DNA of 64,000 nt from Microbacterium hydrothermale (GCF_004854025.1 NZ_STGM01000009.1:78592-142591), one strand, 5' to 3'; counted from the stretch's first letter, positions 34,329 to 44,843 are shown. Translations and numbers: made by a program. Notes: a model not told the origin generated them from the sequence alone.

Positions 34329-35651
34329 TCAGCCGGCGTCGGCGATGTCGCGACGCACGGCGGATGCCGCCGGGTCGGTGACCTCGATGCCGAAGAGCGC
34401 CGACAGGGCGTCGATGTACTCGTCGGCGCGGCCGGTCTCGGCCAGCTCGTGCGCCCGCGTGGTCGGGGTGTGCAGCAGCACGCCGACGAGGTGGCGCAGG
34501 GCCTGCTCGGTCTGACCGCCCTCGTCACCGCGGGCGCGCACGCGGGCGACCTCGGCGTCGAGCACGCCGAAGACGTGGGCGCGCAGGGCGACGACGGCGG
34601 GGGTGATGTTCTTGCGCTCGCCCACGGAGGCGAAGCGGCGGGCGGCGTCGCGCACGAGGTCGCGCGCCGCGTCGGTGGCCTGCAGCTCCTCGAGCGGGGC
34701 GTGCAGGCGGATGGTCTCGAGGTCGAGCAGGTCGACGCCCGGGACGGTCGCGACGTCGGGGTCGACGTTGCGGGGGAGGCCGAGGTCGATCACGAGGCGG
34801 CGGCCGGCGTGGTCGACCGGGCATCCGGAGGCGGTGGCCTCGGCGCCCGTACGGCCCGCGGCGAAGGTGGCGGCGCTGACGACGTGGTGCTCGCTGGTCG
34901 TGCAGGTGATGACGAGATCGGCGTGGGCCACGGCGCTCGGGAACGTCTCGGCCGAGACGGCGCGCAGGCCGTGCTTCGCCGCGAACTTCGCCGCGCGACC
35001 CGAGGGGGAGTGCACCGAGATGTCTTCGGCTCCCTGGTCGCGGAGGGCGGCGACCGTGGCGGCGGCGTAGGCCCCGGTGCCCACGAGCAGCACGCGCTGG
35101 GTCGACCAGTCGGCGATTCGGCTGTCGGCGAGCTCGAGCCCGAGGCGCACGAGCGAGCGGCCCGCGCGACCGATCGCCGTGGAGTTCTTCACGCCGCGCT
35201 GCGCCTCGGACGCGCGCTGGAAGAGGCGCTCGAGTTCGGCGGAGGTGGTGCCGAGCTGACGCGACTCGGTGAGGGCGCGGCGCACCTGGCCGGCGATCTC
35301 GCCCTCGCCCACGACCACGGACTCGAGGCCCGACGCGACCGAGAACAGGTGTTCGGCGACGTCGTCTCCGCCGAGGACGGTGTACGACCCCTCCAGCTCG
35401 GCGGCCGGCACGCCCGTGGCGGCCTCGATGGCGCTGAGGGTCGCGTCGACGCCCAGGGCGACGGCGGCGGTGACGGGTTCGTCCATGTCGACGTACGCCT
35501 CGAAGCGGTTACACGTGGCGACGACCACAGCGCCCTGGACCAGCTCGGCGTTCGCGGCGATCAAGGGAGCGACGGGGGTGCGGGGTACGCTGAGGCGCTC
35601 GAGGAGCTCGAAGGACGCGGTCTTGTGACTCGCGCTGACGCACAGCAACAC
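34329..35651 (-). CDS. hemA: Glutamyl-tRNA reductase
   Basis: First committed enzyme of C5 heme synthesis: reduces glutamyl-tRNA to glutamate-1-semialdehyde with NADPH. 440 residues. The catalytic Cys is C47 in [11 protein letters not shown]; the pattern [14 protein letters not shown] at the N-terminus, [13 protein letters not shown] in the middle and [17 protein letters not shown] (NADPH site) are typical. The GTG start is supported by a minus-strand TAGAAT box (35658-35663) 6 bases upstream. It is divergent from hemE. Confidence 0.96.
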   Translation of the reverse strand: MLLCVSASHKTASFELLERLSVPRTPVAPLIAANAELVQGAVVVATCNRFEAYVDMDEPVTAAVALGVDATLSAIEAATGVPAAELEGSYTVLGGDDVAEHLFSVASGLESVVVGEGEIAGQVRRALTESRQLGTTSAELERLFQRASEAQRGVKNSTAIGRAGRSLVRLGLELADSRIADWSTQRVLLVGTGAYAAATVAALRDQGAEDISVHSPSGRAAKFAAKHGLRAVSAETFPSAVAHADLVITCTTSEHHVVSAATFAAGRTGAEATASGCPVDHAGRRLVIDLGLPRNVDPDVATVPGVDLLDLETIRLHAPLEELQATDAARDLVRDAARRFASVGERKNITPAVVALRAHVFGVLDAEVARVRARGDEGGQTEQALRHLVGVLLHTPTTRAHELAETGRADEYIDALSALFGIEVTDPAASAVRRDIADAG

Positions 35652-35657
35652 GCTCCT

Positions 35658-35663
35658 ATTCTA
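35658..35663 (-). promoter_or_regulatory. -10 box for leaderless hemA
   Basis: TAGAAT on the minus strand, 6 bases before the hemA GTG. Confidence 0.6.
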
Positions 35664-35751
35664 CGCCCGGGTCCCTCGGGGTATTCCGGGTGGCCTCTCG
35701 ACGTCAAGGCATCCCCCTCTCGCACAGGGGGCGGATGGGAGGATGGATGCC

Positions 35752-36855
35752 ATGGCATCCGCATCCCCCGACGCTCCCCTCCTCAGCGCCCTCCGTGGCG
35801 ACCGTCCCGAGCGTCAGCCGGTGTGGTTCATGCGGCAGGCGGGGCGTTCGCTCCCCGAGTACCGGGAGCTGCGGGTGGGGACCCGCATGCTCGACGCCTG
35901 CCTCACCCCCCATCTGGCGGCCGAGATCACGCTGCAGCCGATCCGTCGTCATGACGTGGATGCCGCCATCTTCTTCAGCGACATCGTGGTGCCCCTGCGG
36001 TTGGCCGGCGTCGACGTCGTGATCGAACCGGGCCGCGGTCCCGTCTTCGCCGACCCCGTGCGCACCGCCGACGACGTCGCGCGCGTCACCGCGATCGACC
36101 CCGCCGACGTCGCCGCGGCCGCCGAGCCCGTGCGCGAAGCCGCCCGTCTCGTCACCGCCGAGCTCAGCGACCAGGTTCCCCTGATCGGTTTCGCGGGGGC
36201 GCCGTTCACGCTCGCCGCGTACCTCGTGGAGGGCGGCCCGTCGAAGGAGCACCTCCGGGCGCGCGGCATGATGCACGCCGATCCCGCGTCGTGGCACCGC
36301 CTCGCCGGGTGGCTCGCGAAGGTGTCGCGCGCGTTCCTCGACGCGCAGATCGAGGGCGGCGCGCAGGCCGTGCAGCTCTTCGACTCGTGGGCGGGCTCGC
36401 TGTCGCCCGCGACGTTCCGCGAGTTCATCGCCCCGCACTCGACCGAGGCGCTGCGGGGCATCGACGTCCCCCGCATCCACTTCGGTGTCGGTACGGGCGC
36501 GTTCCTCGACGACATGCGCCTCGGCGGGCTCGCCGACGCGGTGGGCGTCGACTGGCGGATGCCGCTCGACGAGGCCGCCGCCCTCGTCGGCCCCGACGTC
36601 ACCCTGCAGGGCAACCTCGACCCGGCCCTGCTCGGCGCCCCCTGGCCCGTGCTGTCCGCCCACGTCGACGACGTGCTCGCCCGTGGCCGAGCGGCGCGCG
36701 CGCACATCCTCAACCTCGGACACGGCGTGCCGCCCGACACCGACCCCGACGTGCTGACCCGCATCGTCGCGCACGCGCACGACTCGTCCGCGCGGGAGGC
36801 GTCGGCGCAGGACGCGCCCGCGCACGAGGTCTCCGCGCGGGGGGAGCAGGCGTGA
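35752..36855 (+). CDS. hemE: Uroporphyrinogen decarboxylase
   Basis: Converts uroporphyrinogen III to coproporphyrinogen III. 367 residues. Signature 1 is [19 protein letters not shown], and [17 protein letters not shown] matches signature 2. The ATG at 35752 has GGGAGG 9 bases upstream; the alternative at 35743 would sit directly on it. The C-terminal 25 residues ([20 protein letters not shown]) are a low-complexity extension. The next gene starts within its stop codon (GTGA), so HemE and the oxidase are co-translated. Confidence 0.96.
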   Translation: MASASPDAPLLSALRGDRPERQPVWFMRQAGRSLPEYRELRVGTRMLDACLTPHLAAEITLQPIRRHDVDAAIFFSDIVVPLRLAGVDVVIEPGRGPVFADPVRTADDVARVTAIDPADVAAAAEPVREAARLVTAELSDQVPLIGFAGAPFTLAAYLVEGGPSKEHLRARGMMHADPASWHRLAGWLAKVSRAFLDAQIEGGAQAVQLFDSWAGSLSPATFREFIAPHSTEALRGIDVPRIHFGVGTGAFLDDMRLGGLADAVGVDWRMPLDEAAALVGPDVTLQGNLDPALLGAPWPVLSAHVDDVLARGRAARAHILNLGHGVPPDTDPDVLTRIVAHAHDSSAREASAQDAPAHEVSARGEQA

Positions 36856-38354
36856 GCGAGCCCCTCGACCGTCTCGTGCGGCACGCGCACGAGACGCGCG
36901 TGATCGTGGTCGGCGGGGGGATCGCGGGCCTGGTCGCCGCGCGCGAGTGCGCGAAGGTCGGTCTTCGTGTCACCGTCCTCGAGGCGACGGACGTCGTGGG
37001 CGGCGTGGTGCGCTCCGCCGAGGTCGGCGGCTTGACGCTCGACGTCGGCGCCGAGAGCTTCGCGACGCGCGGGGGCGTCGTCCGCGACCTGCTCGACGAA
37101 CTCGGCCTGGGCGGCGACGTGGTGTCGCCGAATCCGGCGGGTGCCTGGGTGGCGGGCGTTCCCGGCGTGGGCGCCGCGCCCCTCCCGAAGGGCGGGGTCC
37201 TCGGCATCCCCGACAATCCCTTCGCCCCCGACGTGCGCCGCGTCATCGGCTGGTCGGGAGCCTGGCGGGCCTACCTCGACCGGGTGCGCCCCCCGCTGAC
37301 GATCGGTCACGCCCACAGCCTCGGCAAGCTCGTGCGCTCGCGCCTGGGCGAGCGCGTGCTCGACCGCCTCGTCGCCCCCGTCACGAGCGGGGTGTACTCC
37401 GCGCGTCCCGACGACATCGACGTCGACCTCGCCGCTCCCGGTCTCAACGCCGCGCTCACCCGCACCGGCTCGCTCACGGGAGCCGTCGCCGAGGTGCGCG
37501 CCCGGCGCCCGCAGACCCGTCCCGCCGACGCCCCGGCCTCGGATGCGCCCGTCACCGAGGCCGCGAAGGCCCCGGCTCCGGGAGGGGCCGTGCAGGGGAT
37601 CCGCGGGGGCATGTCGCGTCTGGTCGACGCCCTCGTCGCGGGCCTTCGCGACGCCGAGGTCGAGGTGCGCACCGGCGTGCGCGCCGAACGGCTCTCCCGC
37701 ACCGCCGACGGCTGGGCGGTGTCGACGTCGGTCAATGACGAGGCCCTGAGCGCCCGCGCGGTGATCGTCGCCCTGCCCGAGGGGCCGGCCCGCGCGCTGC
37801 TCGCCCCGGTCGTCGAGGGGCTCGAGGCGGCGGAACCGATCGCCCCGGTCGTCGAGGTCGTCACCCTCGTCCTCGAGGCCCCCGCGCTCGACGCCGCCCC
37901 GCGCGGCACCGGTGTGCTCACCGTTCCCGGCAGTCACGTGGCGAAGGCCCTCACCCACTCGAGTGCGAAGTGGGACTGGGTGCGGGATGCCGCCGAGCCC
38001 GGCGTCCACGTCGTGCGCGTCTCGTTCGGGGCTCAGGGCGAGGAGCCGGCCACCGCCGCCCTCGACGACGACGCCGCGGCCGACCTCGCCCGGTCGGAGG
38101 CCGCCGCGATGCTCGGCGTCGAGCTGCCGGCATCCGCTCTCCGCGCCGCCCACCGGGTGCGCTACGTGCAGTCGCAGCCCGCGGCGACCATCGGCCGGGC
38201 CGCCGTGACGCAGGCGGCGCGTGAGGCCGTGCGCGCCGTGACCGGGCTCGGCGCCACGGGGGCATGGCTCTCGGGCACCGGGCTGGCGCAGGTGATCCCC
38301 GACGCGCGCGACGAGGCCGACCGGGTACGCAGCGTCGCGCTGTGGACGAGCTGA
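36852..38354 (+). CDS. cgoX: Coproporphyrinogen III oxidase (HemG/HemY/CgoX type flavoprotein)
   Basis: FAD-dependent oxidase, 500 residues, of the HemY family. In Gram-positive bacteria this enzyme oxidises coproporphyrinogen III to coproporphyrin III in the coproporphyrin-dependent route, and the presence of hemQ here supports that reading over protoporphyrinogen oxidation. The dinucleotide-binding motif [25 protein letters not shown] is at the N-terminus, and [17 protein letters not shown] is typical. A Pro/Ala-rich insertion lies at about 215-250. The GTG start overlaps the hemE stop. Confidence 0.93.
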   Translation: MSEPLDRLVRHAHETRVIVVGGGIAGLVAARECAKVGLRVTVLEATDVVGGVVRSAEVGGLTLDVGAESFATRGGVVRDLLDELGLGGDVVSPNPAGAWVAGVPGVGAAPLPKGGVLGIPDNPFAPDVRRVIGWSGAWRAYLDRVRPPLTIGHAHSLGKLVRSRLGERVLDRLVAPVTSGVYSARPDDIDVDLAAPGLNAALTRTGSLTGAVAEVRARRPQTRPADAPASDAPVTEAAKAPAPGGAVQGIRGGMSRLVDALVAGLRDAEVEVRTGVRAERLSRTADGWAVSTSVNDEALSARAVIVALPEGPARALLAPVVEGLEAAEPIAPVVEVVTLVLEAPALDAAPRGTGVLTVPGSHVAKALTHSSAKWDWVRDAAEPGVHVVRVSFGAQGEEPATAALDDDAAADLARSEAAAMLGVELPASALRAAHRVRYVQSQPAATIGRAAVTQAAREAVRAVTGLGATGAWLSGTGLAQVIPDARDEADRVRSVALWTS

Positions 38355-38465
38355 CCGGGGCCGCCGTCGTCGATGCGACGCCGCCTGTCAAGGGTGGATG
38401 CCGGATGCGGCATACATGACTACTGTGAGACTCGACCAGCACTCGATCGAGCGTGAGGAGACCCC

Positions 38466-38867
38466 ATGAGGGGCAAAGCAGCACTCGTCGTCGGACTCGT
38501 GGCGGGCTACGTGCTCGGAGCACGCGCCGGCCGCCAGCGGTACGAGCAGATCAAGGCGCAGGCCGAGAAGGTCTGGGAGCAGCCCGTCGTCCAGGGACAG
38601 GTCGAGAAGGTGAAGGCGCTCGGCGTCTCGGCCCTCAAGTCCGTCCCCGGAGTGGTGTGGAAGGGCGCGAAGTCCGTCACCCAGGCCGCATCGGGTTCGG
38701 GCACCGTGCAGGAGCGCGCCGAGCGCGCCGGCCGCGCCGCGAAGCGCTCCGCCGACGAGGTGGCCGACGTGGTCGAAGACGCCGTCGACGACGGCAAGCA
38801 GGCCGAGAAGTCGGCGACGAGCCGTGCCCGCGCGGCCAAGAGCGGCTCCGCCACGTCCGGGAGCTGA
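38466..38867 (+). CDS. Small YtxH-like membrane-anchored protein
   Basis: 133 residues: a short N-terminal hydrophobic segment (ALVVGLVAGYVLGARAG) followed by a charged, helical, Ala/Lys-rich tail. The GARAGRQRYEQIKAQ pattern is typical of YtxH-type stress-associated envelope proteins of actinobacteria. GAGGAG lies 5 bases before the ATG. It begins a three-gene operon that ends in a clear hairpin terminator. Function unknown. Confidence 0.78.
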   Translation: MRGKAALVVGLVAGYVLGARAGRQRYEQIKAQAEKVWEQPVVQGQVEKVKALGVSALKSVPGVVWKGAKSVTQAASGSGTVQERAERAGRAAKRSADEVADVVEDAVDDGKQAEKSATSRARAAKSGSATSGS

Positions 38868-38870
38868 GGC

Positions 38871-39281
38871 ATGACCACTCCGCGCGGATTCCGCGATCGT
38901 TCCGACGACAGCCTGTTCACGCTGCTCGGGGACATCCCCGAGCTGGTGCGCAACCTCGTCATCGCCGAGATCAACGGTGCCAAGGCCTGGGCGCAGCGCA
39001 CGGCGAAAGACGCCGGGATCGGCGCCGGCTGGTTCGTCGGCGCGCTCATCGTGCTGTTCTGGGCCGTGCCGGTGTTCTTCGCGTTCGTCATCGCGGGGCT
39101 GTCGTCGTGGTGGCCCGTGTGGCTGTCGGCCCTCGTCGTGTTCGGCGTGATGGTCGTGATCACCGCGATCCTCGCCCTGCTGGGGTGGCTGCGGTTCAAG
39201 AAGCTGTCGAACCGCGAGAACCCGGGCGAGGCCATCGCCGAAGACGTCCGCATCGTCAAGGAGGCCCGCGATGAGTATTGA
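38871..39281 (+). CDS. Actinobacterial holin-X-like membrane protein
   Basis: 136 residues with two strong transmembrane helices (about residues 53-75 and 83-105), and cytoplasmic ends. The N-terminal region LFTLLGDIPELVRNLVIAEINGAKAW matches the phage-holin superfamily III (Holin-X) domain common in actinobacterial chromosomes. There is no phage context here, so a holin function is not implied; an envelope role is more likely. It overlaps the next gene by 11 bases. Confidence 0.8.
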   Translation: MTTPRGFRDRSDDSLFTLLGDIPELVRNLVIAEINGAKAWAQRTAKDAGIGAGWFVGALIVLFWAVPVFFAFVIAGLSSWWPVWLSALVVFGVMVVITAILALLGWLRFKKLSNRENPGEAIAEDVRIVKEARDEY

Positions 39282-39549
39282 GCGTCCCGTCCCCGTGCCC
39301 CGCACCGCGGTGCCGCTGGGCATCACCGACCCGGTCGAGTCGGCCCGCGCCGAGCTCAAGGCCGCGTTGGCCGCGATCGAGGTCAAGGCCAACCTGCCGC
39401 GCCGCGCGAGCGACGCGGTCGACCAGGCCGTGCACGACGTCCGGCAGAAGGCGCAGCGCAACCCCGGGGCCGCCGCCGCGGCCGTCGCGGGCGTCGCCGC
39501 CCTCGTCGGTTTCGCCGTCTGGGGCCTGGTGCGCGCCTACACGCGCTGA
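39271..39549 (+). CDS. DUF3618-like small membrane protein
   Basis: 92 residues. ESARAELKAALAAIEVKANLPRR is the DUF3618 core, followed by a helix and one C-terminal transmembrane segment (AAAAAVAGVAALVGFAVWGLV). The usual company of these proteins is a holin-X protein and a YtxH-like protein, as here. The start overlaps the upstream gene, suggesting translational coupling. Confidence 0.78.
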   Translation: MSIERPVPVPRTAVPLGITDPVESARAELKAALAAIEVKANLPRRASDAVDQAVHDVRQKAQRNPGAAAAAVAGVAALVGFAVWGLVRAYTR

Positions 39550-39557
39550 GACCTCTC

Positions 39558-39593
39558 GAAGCGACCCGCTCCCTCGCCGGAGCGGGTCGCTTC
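39558..39593 (+). terminator. Hairpin terminator after the envelope operon
   Basis: A perfect 15-bp stem (GAAGCGACCCGCTCC and its complement) with a 6-base loop, beginning 8 bases after the stop codon, followed by a T-containing stretch (GTCGTTCC). It looks like a real terminator rather than one of the dispersed repeats. Confidence 0.8.
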
Positions 39594-39776
39594 GTCGTTC
39601 CCGGTCCGTGTCGGTGCGCGGGGCGTGACGTCGTTCGGGGGCCGGCGTGCCGTCGTGCGGACCGGCGTGCGGCGGGGTTCGTTCCGGGCGTCGGGGGCGG
39701 CGACGAGACGGGCGGGTGGTTCACCGGTGAGTCAACCGGTTTGGCCCGCCGCCCGGGCGAGACGAGACTAGGAGGC

Positions 39777-40448
39777 ATGTCCCACGACAGCTCCTCCTCC
39801 GTGTACACGCTGTGGGCGGTCCTGCGCCGCGATCCCGAGAACCCGGTGACCGCCGCCGAGTCCACCGAACTGGCCGACCTCGTGTCGCTGATCGAGGCCG
39901 ACGGCGTCACCGTCCGCGGCTTCTACGACGTCAGCGGCCTGCGCGCCGACGCCGACCTCATGGTCTGGCTGCACGGCGAAGACCCGCAGGCGCTTCAGCG
40001 CGACCTGCGTCGCCTGCGCCGCACCGACCTGCTGAAGAACCTGCTGCCCACGTGGAACGCCATGGGCGTGCACCGCGACGCCGAGTTCAACCGGTCGCAC
40101 GTGCCCGGCTTCCTTCGCGGCATCGACGCGAAGCAGTGGCTGTGCCTGTACCCCTTCGTGCGCAGCTACGAGTGGTACCTCCTGCCCGAGGCCGAGCGTC
40201 GCGACATGCTCATCGAGCACGGCAAGAAGGGCTCCGAGTACCGCGGCGTGATCGCGAACACGGTGGCCTCCTTCGCCCTCGGCGACTACGAGTGGCTGCT
40301 GCCGATGGAGTCCGACGTGCTCACCGACCTCGTCGACATGATGCGCGACCTGCGGTACACCGAGGCTCGTCGCCACGTGCGCGAGGAGGTGCCGTTCTAC
40401 ACCGGCCGTCTCGTCACGCTCGACGAGATCCCCGAGATCCTCCAGTGA
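39777..40448 (+). CDS. hemQ: Coproheme decarboxylase (HemQ/ChdC)
   Basis: Last enzyme of the coproporphyrin-dependent pathway: decarboxylates coproheme III to heme b with hydrogen peroxide. 223 residues of the chlorite-dismutase fold. Catalytic Tyr is Y134 in YEWYLLPEAERRDML, and ANTVASFALGDYEW is the actinobacterial signature. GGAGG lies just before the ATG at 39777. The hemC gene starts inside its stop (GTGA). Its presence shows that this organism makes heme through coproheme. Confidence 0.93.
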   Translation: MSHDSSSSVYTLWAVLRRDPENPVTAAESTELADLVSLIEADGVTVRGFYDVSGLRADADLMVWLHGEDPQALQRDLRRLRRTDLLKNLLPTWNAMGVHRDAEFNRSHVPGFLRGIDAKQWLCLYPFVRSYEWYLLPEAERRDMLIEHGKKGSEYRGVIANTVASFALGDYEWLLPMESDVLTDLVDMMRDLRYTEARRHVREEVPFYTGRLVTLDEIPEILQ

Positions 40449-41443
40449 CGGCGGCCCTGCGGCTCGGCACGCGTCGCAGCACCCTGGCGATGGCGCAGTC
40501 GCAGATGGTCGCCGACGCCGTGGCCGCGGCATCCGGTCGTCCGGTCGAGCTCGTCCCGATCGTGTCCGAGGGCGACGTCAACCGGGCGTCGCTGTCGCAG
40601 CTGGGCGGGCGCGGCGTGTTCGCGAACGGCCTGCGCGAGGCGCTCGCCGCCGACCGCTGCGACTTCCTCGTGCACTCGCTCAAGGATCTGCCGACCGTGC
40701 AGCCCGAGGGGCTGGTGATCGCCGCGACCCCGCCGCGCGAGGACGCGCGCGACGTCGTCGTCACGCGCGACGGCGTCGCCCTCGGCTCGCTCGCCCCGGG
40801 GTCGCGCGTCGGCACGGGGTCGCCGCGCCGCATCGCGCAGGCGCTGCGCCACAATCCCCGGCTCGACATCCGCGACATCCGCGGCAACGTCGATTCCCGG
40901 CTCGCGCGCGTGCGCGACGGAGAACTGGATGCCGTGATCCTCGCCGCCGCGGGGATCTCGCGCCTCGGCGGAGATCTCGGCGGTCTGCAGGCCGAGGCGC
41001 TCGGCTTGGCCGAGTGGCCGACCGCCCCCGGGCAGGGATCGCTCGCGATCGAGACGCGCAGCGACATCGACCCCGAGATCCTCGCCGCGCTCGCCGCTCT
41101 CGACGACGAGGACACGCGCGTCGCCATCACCGCCGAACGCGTCGTGCTAAACGCCCTCGACGCCGGCTGCAGCGCCCCCGTGGGCACCCATGCGTCACTG
41201 GCGGAGGGCGACCTGCGGCTGCGCGCCGTGGTCTACGCGCTCGACGGTACGCAACGGATCGGCATCGACCGGACCGTGCGCCTCGCCGCGGGGTATGGTG
41301 GGGAAACGGGCAGTGGCAATGGAGCGGATGCTGCCGACGACGGGGGGCCGATCGCACGCGCTGTGCGAGCGGGCCGAGAAGCCGCGCGTCGGTTGCTCGA
41401 ACGTGGGGCGGCCGACCTGGTACCACGAGAGTCGACCACATGA
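40445..41443 (+). CDS. hemC: Porphobilinogen deaminase (hydroxymethylbilane synthase)
   Basis: Condenses four porphobilinogens into hydroxymethylbilane. 332 residues. The dipyrromethane cofactor Cys is C242 in LDAGCSAPVGTHA. HSLKDLPT and GTGSPRRIAQ motifs are intact. The C-terminal extension has a Gly/Asn/Asp-rich loop (GETGSGNGADAADDGGP). The start overlaps hemQ and the stop overlaps hemD. Confidence 0.96.
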   Translation: MTAALRLGTRRSTLAMAQSQMVADAVAAASGRPVELVPIVSEGDVNRASLSQLGGRGVFANGLREALAADRCDFLVHSLKDLPTVQPEGLVIAATPPREDARDVVVTRDGVALGSLAPGSRVGTGSPRRIAQALRHNPRLDIRDIRGNVDSRLARVRDGELDAVILAAAGISRLGGDLGGLQAEALGLAEWPTAPGQGSLAIETRSDIDPEILAALAALDDEDTRVAITAERVVLNALDAGCSAPVGTHASLAEGDLRLRAVVYALDGTQRIGIDRTVRLAAGYGGETGSGNGADAADDGGPIARAVRAGREAARRLLERGAADLVPRESTT

Positions 41444-42255
41444 ATGAAGGCCACTGGCACACGCCGAACCCGACCACGGGCAGCGTGCCCAAGCCGCTCG
41501 CCGGCCGGCGCGTCCTCGTGCCGCGCGGGGGCCCCTGGGGCGACGGTGTGGCAGCGAGCCTGCGGCAGCTGGGTGCCGTTCCGGTCATCGCCCCGCTGAT
41601 CAACTTCGCACCGACGAACGATCAGGCGACCCTCGACGAGGCGCTCGCCGACCTCGCCGCCGGAGCTTTCGACTGGCTCACGCTGACGAGCGCGACCACC
41701 GTCGACGTGCTGTACGCCTACAAGGCGGTCATCCCCGCCGAGACCCGCGTCGCCGTCGTCGGCGAGACCACGGCCGCGGCGATGCAGGCCGTCGGCTACC
41801 GCGTCGACCTCGTGCCCGAGCGCGACAACTCGGCGCAGGGGATGGCGGAGCAGATGATCGCCATCGAGACCGAGCCCCGCAAGGTGCTCACGCTGCGCAG
41901 CGAGATCGCCAAGCCCGTGCTCACGCGCCTGCTCATCGAAGCCGGTCACGACGTGCGCAGCGTCGTGGCGTACCGCACGGTCGGCGTCCCGGTGACCGAG
42001 AAGATCGCCACCGACGTCCACTCGGGGCGCATCAACGCCATCCTCGTGACCAGTGGTTCGGTGGCGGAGCAGGTCGTCGAGCAGTTCCCCGACATCCCGG
42101 CATCCACCGTCATCGCGGCGATCGGCCCGCGCACCGCCAAAGACGCCAAGCGCGCCGGTCTCAGCGTCGACGTCGTCGCCGAACGGCAGACCGTCGACTC
42201 CCTCATCGAGGCGGTCGCCCGCTTCCCCCTCCCCATCGACGAATCGACCCCATGA
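41440..42255 (+). CDS. hemD: Uroporphyrinogen-III synthase
   Basis: Closes and inverts ring D of hydroxymethylbilane to give uroporphyrinogen III. 271 residues in the poorly conserved HemD fold; recognised from [12 protein letters not shown] at the N-terminus, [12 protein letters not shown], and [13 protein letters not shown] and [14 protein letters not shown] in the second domain, and by position. The first 20 residues ([11 protein letters not shown]) are an extension. ATGA overlaps on both sides couple it to hemC and hemB. Confidence 0.9.
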   Translation: MNEGHWHTPNPTTGSVPKPLAGRRVLVPRGGPWGDGVAASLRQLGAVPVIAPLINFAPTNDQATLDEALADLAAGAFDWLTLTSATTVDVLYAYKAVIPAETRVAVVGETTAAAMQAVGYRVDLVPERDNSAQGMAEQMIAIETEPRKVLTLRSEIAKPVLTRLLIEAGHDVRSVVAYRTVGVPVTEKIATDVHSGRINAILVTSGSVAEQVVEQFPDIPASTVIAAIGPRTAKDAKRAGLSVDVVAERQTVDSLIEAVARFPLPIDESTP

Positions 42256-43235
42256 GCTTCCCCGAGCACCGCCCGCGGCGCCTGCGCCGCACTCCCGCCG
42301 TCCGTCGTCTCGCTCGAGAGACGCACCTCGTCCCCTCGCAGCTCGTGCTGCCGATGTTCGTGCGCGAGGGCATCACCGAGCCGAGCCCGATCGGCTCGAT
42401 GCCCGGGATCGTGCAGCACTCGATGGACTCGCTGCGTCGCGCCGTCGCCGAGGCGGCCGAGCAGCGCGTCGGCGGGGTCATGCTCTTCGGCGTGCCCGAG
42501 GTGCGCGATGCGGTGGGTTCCGGGGCCGACGACCCGAGCGGCATCCTGAATCGCGCGACCGAGGCCGTCGTCGCCGAGGTCGGCGATGCGGTGGTCGTGC
42601 AGACCGACCTCTGTCTCGACGAGTTCACCGACCACGGCCACTGCGGCGTGCTCCGCGAAGACGGCGCTGTCGACAACGACGCGACCCTCGAGCGCTACAC
42701 CGCGATGGGGCTCGCGCAGGCCCGCGCGGGCTCGGCGATGCTGGGACTGTCGGGGATGATGGACGGCCAGGTCGGCGCGGTGCGCGAAGCCCTGGATGCC
42801 GAGGGTTTCACCGACACGCTGATCCTCGCGTACTCCGCGAAGTACGCCGGGGCCTTCTACGGTCCGTTCCGCGAGGCCGTCGACTCGCAGCTGAAGGGCG
42901 ACCGCCGCTCGTACCAGCTCGATCCCGGCAACGGCCGCGAGGGCGTGCGCGAAGCGCTGCTCGACGTCGAAGAGGGCGCCGACGTGGTCATGGTCAAGCC
43001 GGCGCTGCCGTACCTCGATGTCCTCGCCGACGTGAAGGCGTCGGTCGACGTCCCCGTGTGGGCGTACCAGGTCTCGGGGGAGTACGCGATGGTCGAGGCG
43101 GCCGCGGCCCACGGCTGGATCGATCGCCGCGGCGCGATCATGGAGAGCCTGCTCGGCATCCGTCGCGCCGGAGCGGACGCGATCCTGACGTACTGGGCGC
43201 TCGAGGCCGCCCGCTGGCTCCGAGAAGATCTCTGA
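42252..43235 (+). CDS. hemB: Delta-aminolevulinic acid dehydratase (porphobilinogen synthase)
   Basis: Condenses two 5-aminolevulinate molecules into porphobilinogen. 327 residues. The Schiff-base Lys is K249 in [11 protein letters not shown], with the second Lys in [13 protein letters not shown]. The metal site reads [11 protein letters not shown]: two Cys and one Asp instead of the three Cys of Zn enzymes or the Asp/Ala type of Mg enzymes, a mixed arrangement seen in actinobacteria. The ATG overlaps the hemD stop. A type D palindrome lies downstream, before hemL. Confidence 0.96.
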   Translation: MSFPEHRPRRLRRTPAVRRLARETHLVPSQLVLPMFVREGITEPSPIGSMPGIVQHSMDSLRRAVAEAAEQRVGGVMLFGVPEVRDAVGSGADDPSGILNRATEAVVAEVGDAVVVQTDLCLDEFTDHGHCGVLREDGAVDNDATLERYTAMGLAQARAGSAMLGLSGMMDGQVGAVREALDAEGFTDTLILAYSAKYAGAFYGPFREAVDSQLKGDRRSYQLDPGNGREGVREALLDVEEGADVVMVKPALPYLDVLADVKASVDVPVWAYQVSGEYAMVEAAAAHGWIDRRGAIMESLLGIRRAGADAILTYWALEAARWLREDL

Positions 43236-43249
43236 GCCCCTTTCCGTCC

Positions 43250-43313
43250 GCGTGAGTCGCCACGTTTCGTCGCTTCGCTGTCCGCGGAAGCGACAGATCT
43301 TGGCGACTCGCGC
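43250..43313. repeat. 64-nt two-tier palindromic repeat, type D copy 1
   Basis: Outer arms GCGTGAGTCGCCA (43250-43262) and TGGCGACTCGCGC (43301-43313) have one G-T pair. Inner arms GTCGCTTC (43269-43276) and GAAGCGAC (43287-43294) pair in register. The tiers are separated by a 6x6 internal loop. It lies between hemB and hemL. The same two-tier design recurs at 59331-59394. Confidence 0.82.
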
Positions 43314-43337
43314 TTGCGCACTTGGGAGAATTAAGCC

Positions 43338-44678
43338 ATGACCGATCTCAACGACCAGTGGTTCGCCCGCGCGAAGGATGTCATCCCGGGCGGCGTGAAC
43401 TCCCCCGTGCGCGCGTACGGCTCCGTCGGCGGCACCCCGCGGTTCGTGCAGTCGGCCTCGGGTCCGCGGATCACCGACGCCGCGGGTCGCGAGTACGTCG
43501 ACCTCGTCGCGTCGTGGGGTCCGGCGCTCCTCGGCCACGCGCACCCCGAGGTGGTCGGTGCGGTGCAGTCCGCGGCATCCCGGGGTCTGTCGTTCGGCGC
43601 GCCCACGGGAGCCGAGGTCGAGCTCGCCGACCTCGTCGCGCAGCGCGTGCAGGTCGGCGATCTGAAGCCGATCGAGAAGGTGCGTCTGGTCTCGACCGGC
43701 ACCGAGGCGACGATGACGGCGATCCGTCTCGCGCGCGGCGTGACCGGTCGCGACCTGCTGATTAAGTTCGCGGGCCACTACCACGGGCACTCCGACGGAC
43801 TGTTGGCCGCAGCGGGCTCGGGCGTGGCGACCCTCGCCCTGCCCGGCTCGGCCGGGGTTCCCGCGCCCATCGCGGCGCAGACGCTCGTGCTGCCCTACAA
43901 CGACCTCGACGCGGTGCGCGAGGTGTTCTCCGTCCACGGCGAGAACATCGCCGCGATCATCGTCGAGGCGGCCTCGGCGAACATGGGCGTCGTCCCGCCG
44001 CTGCCCGGCTTCAACGCCGCCCTCGCCGACATCGCGCACAGTCACGGCGCGCTGCTCATCATGGACGAGGTGCTCACCGGCTTCCGCGTGCACCCCGCGG
44101 GCTTCTGGGGCCTGCAGGCCTCGCAGGGCGAGCGCTACCTGCCCGACATCCTCACGTACGGCAAGGTCATCGGCGGAGGGATGCCGCTGGCCGCCCTCGC
44201 CGGCCGCGCCGAGGTCATGGACCACCTCGCTCCGCTGGGCCCGGTGTACCAGGCCGGCACGCTGTCGGGGAACCCGCTGTCGGTCGCCGCGGGGCTCGCG
44301 ACGCTGCGGCTGGCGACGCCCGAGGTCTACGCCGCGGTCGACGCCTCGGCATCTCGCATCGCCGACGCGCTCGACGAAGCCCTGACCGCCGAGGGCGTCG
44401 TGCACGCGGTGCCGCGCGCGGGGTCGCTGTTCGGCGTCGCCTTCCTGCCCGAGGTCCCCCGCGACTACGCCACCGCGCTGACGCAGCAGTCGTACCGCTA
44501 CGCCCCGTTCTTCCACGCGATGCTGGATGCCGGGGTCTCGCTGCCGCCGAGCGTGTTCGAGGCGTGGTTCCTCACCGCCGCCCACGACGACGTCGCCCTC
44601 GAGCGCGTGCTCGAGGCGCTCCCGGTCGCGGCGAAGGCGGCGGCGGAGGCACTGGATCCGACGCTGCTGGCGCAGTAG
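43338..44678 (+). CDS. hemL: Glutamate-1-semialdehyde 2,1-aminomutase
   Basis: PLP enzyme that turns glutamate-1-semialdehyde into 5-aminolevulinate. 446 residues. The PLP Lys is in [37 protein letters not shown] and [18 protein letters not shown] are signature regions. The ATG at 43338 has GGGAG 10 bases upstream and a GAGAAT box 6 bases upstream. It is separated from hemB by a palindromic repeat but is part of the heme locus. Confidence 0.97.
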   Translation: MTDLNDQWFARAKDVIPGGVNSPVRAYGSVGGTPRFVQSASGPRITDAAGREYVDLVASWGPALLGHAHPEVVGAVQSAASRGLSFGAPTGAEVELADLVAQRVQVGDLKPIEKVRLVSTGTEATMTAIRLARGVTGRDLLIKFAGHYHGHSDGLLAAAGSGVATLALPGSAGVPAPIAAQTLVLPYNDLDAVREVFSVHGENIAAIIVEAASANMGVVPPLPGFNAALADIAHSHGALLIMDEVLTGFRVHPAGFWGLQASQGERYLPDILTYGKVIGGGMPLAALAGRAEVMDHLAPLGPVYQAGTLSGNPLSVAAGLATLRLATPEVYAAVDASASRIADALDEALTAEGVVHAVPRAGSLFGVAFLPEVPRDYATALTQQSYRYAPFFHAMLDAGVSLPPSVFEAWFLTAAHDDVALERVLEALPVAAKAAAEALDPTLLAQ

Positions 44679-44745
44679 TCCCTGCCGGGCCGTCGACGCA
44701 GCCGCTCGCGATACGGCCCGGCCGGCCGGGGTGGCCGTGTCGGGC

Positions 44746-44843
44746 GCGCACACCTCCTGAAGATCGGTCGCAGACCCGGTCCCGGACCGCCGGAATCCGC
44801 CGGTGGGTGCGTCGTGAACGGTCGAAAGTCAGGAGTTGTGCGC
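44746..44843. repeat. 98-nt palindromic repeat, type A copy 2
   Basis: Arms GCGCACACCTCCTGA (44746-44760) and TCAGGAGTTGTGCGC (44829-44843) pair 14 of 15. The right arm CAGGAGTTGTGC is the same as in the element at 19742-19813. It occupies the gap between hemL and fbiA. Confidence 0.75.

Noticed and set aside
34265..34528. N-terminal extension of the small gene at 33983-34264 across the end of hemA
   Set aside because: It would overlap hemA by 200 bases; a leaderless -10 box supports GTG at 34264.
38871..39281. Prophage remnant because of the holin-like gene
   Set aside because: No other phage gene, integrase or attachment site; holin-X proteins are common chromosomal proteins in actinobacteria.
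39558..39593. Membership of the hairpin at 39.56 kb in the dispersed palindrome families
   Set aside because: Arms are unrelated, the loop is only 6 bases and it directly follows a stop codon, as in a simple terminator.
43250..43313. tRNA or other known structured RNA at the type D repeat
   Set aside because: No cloverleaf, anticodon arm or TTCGA loop; only two stacked stems.
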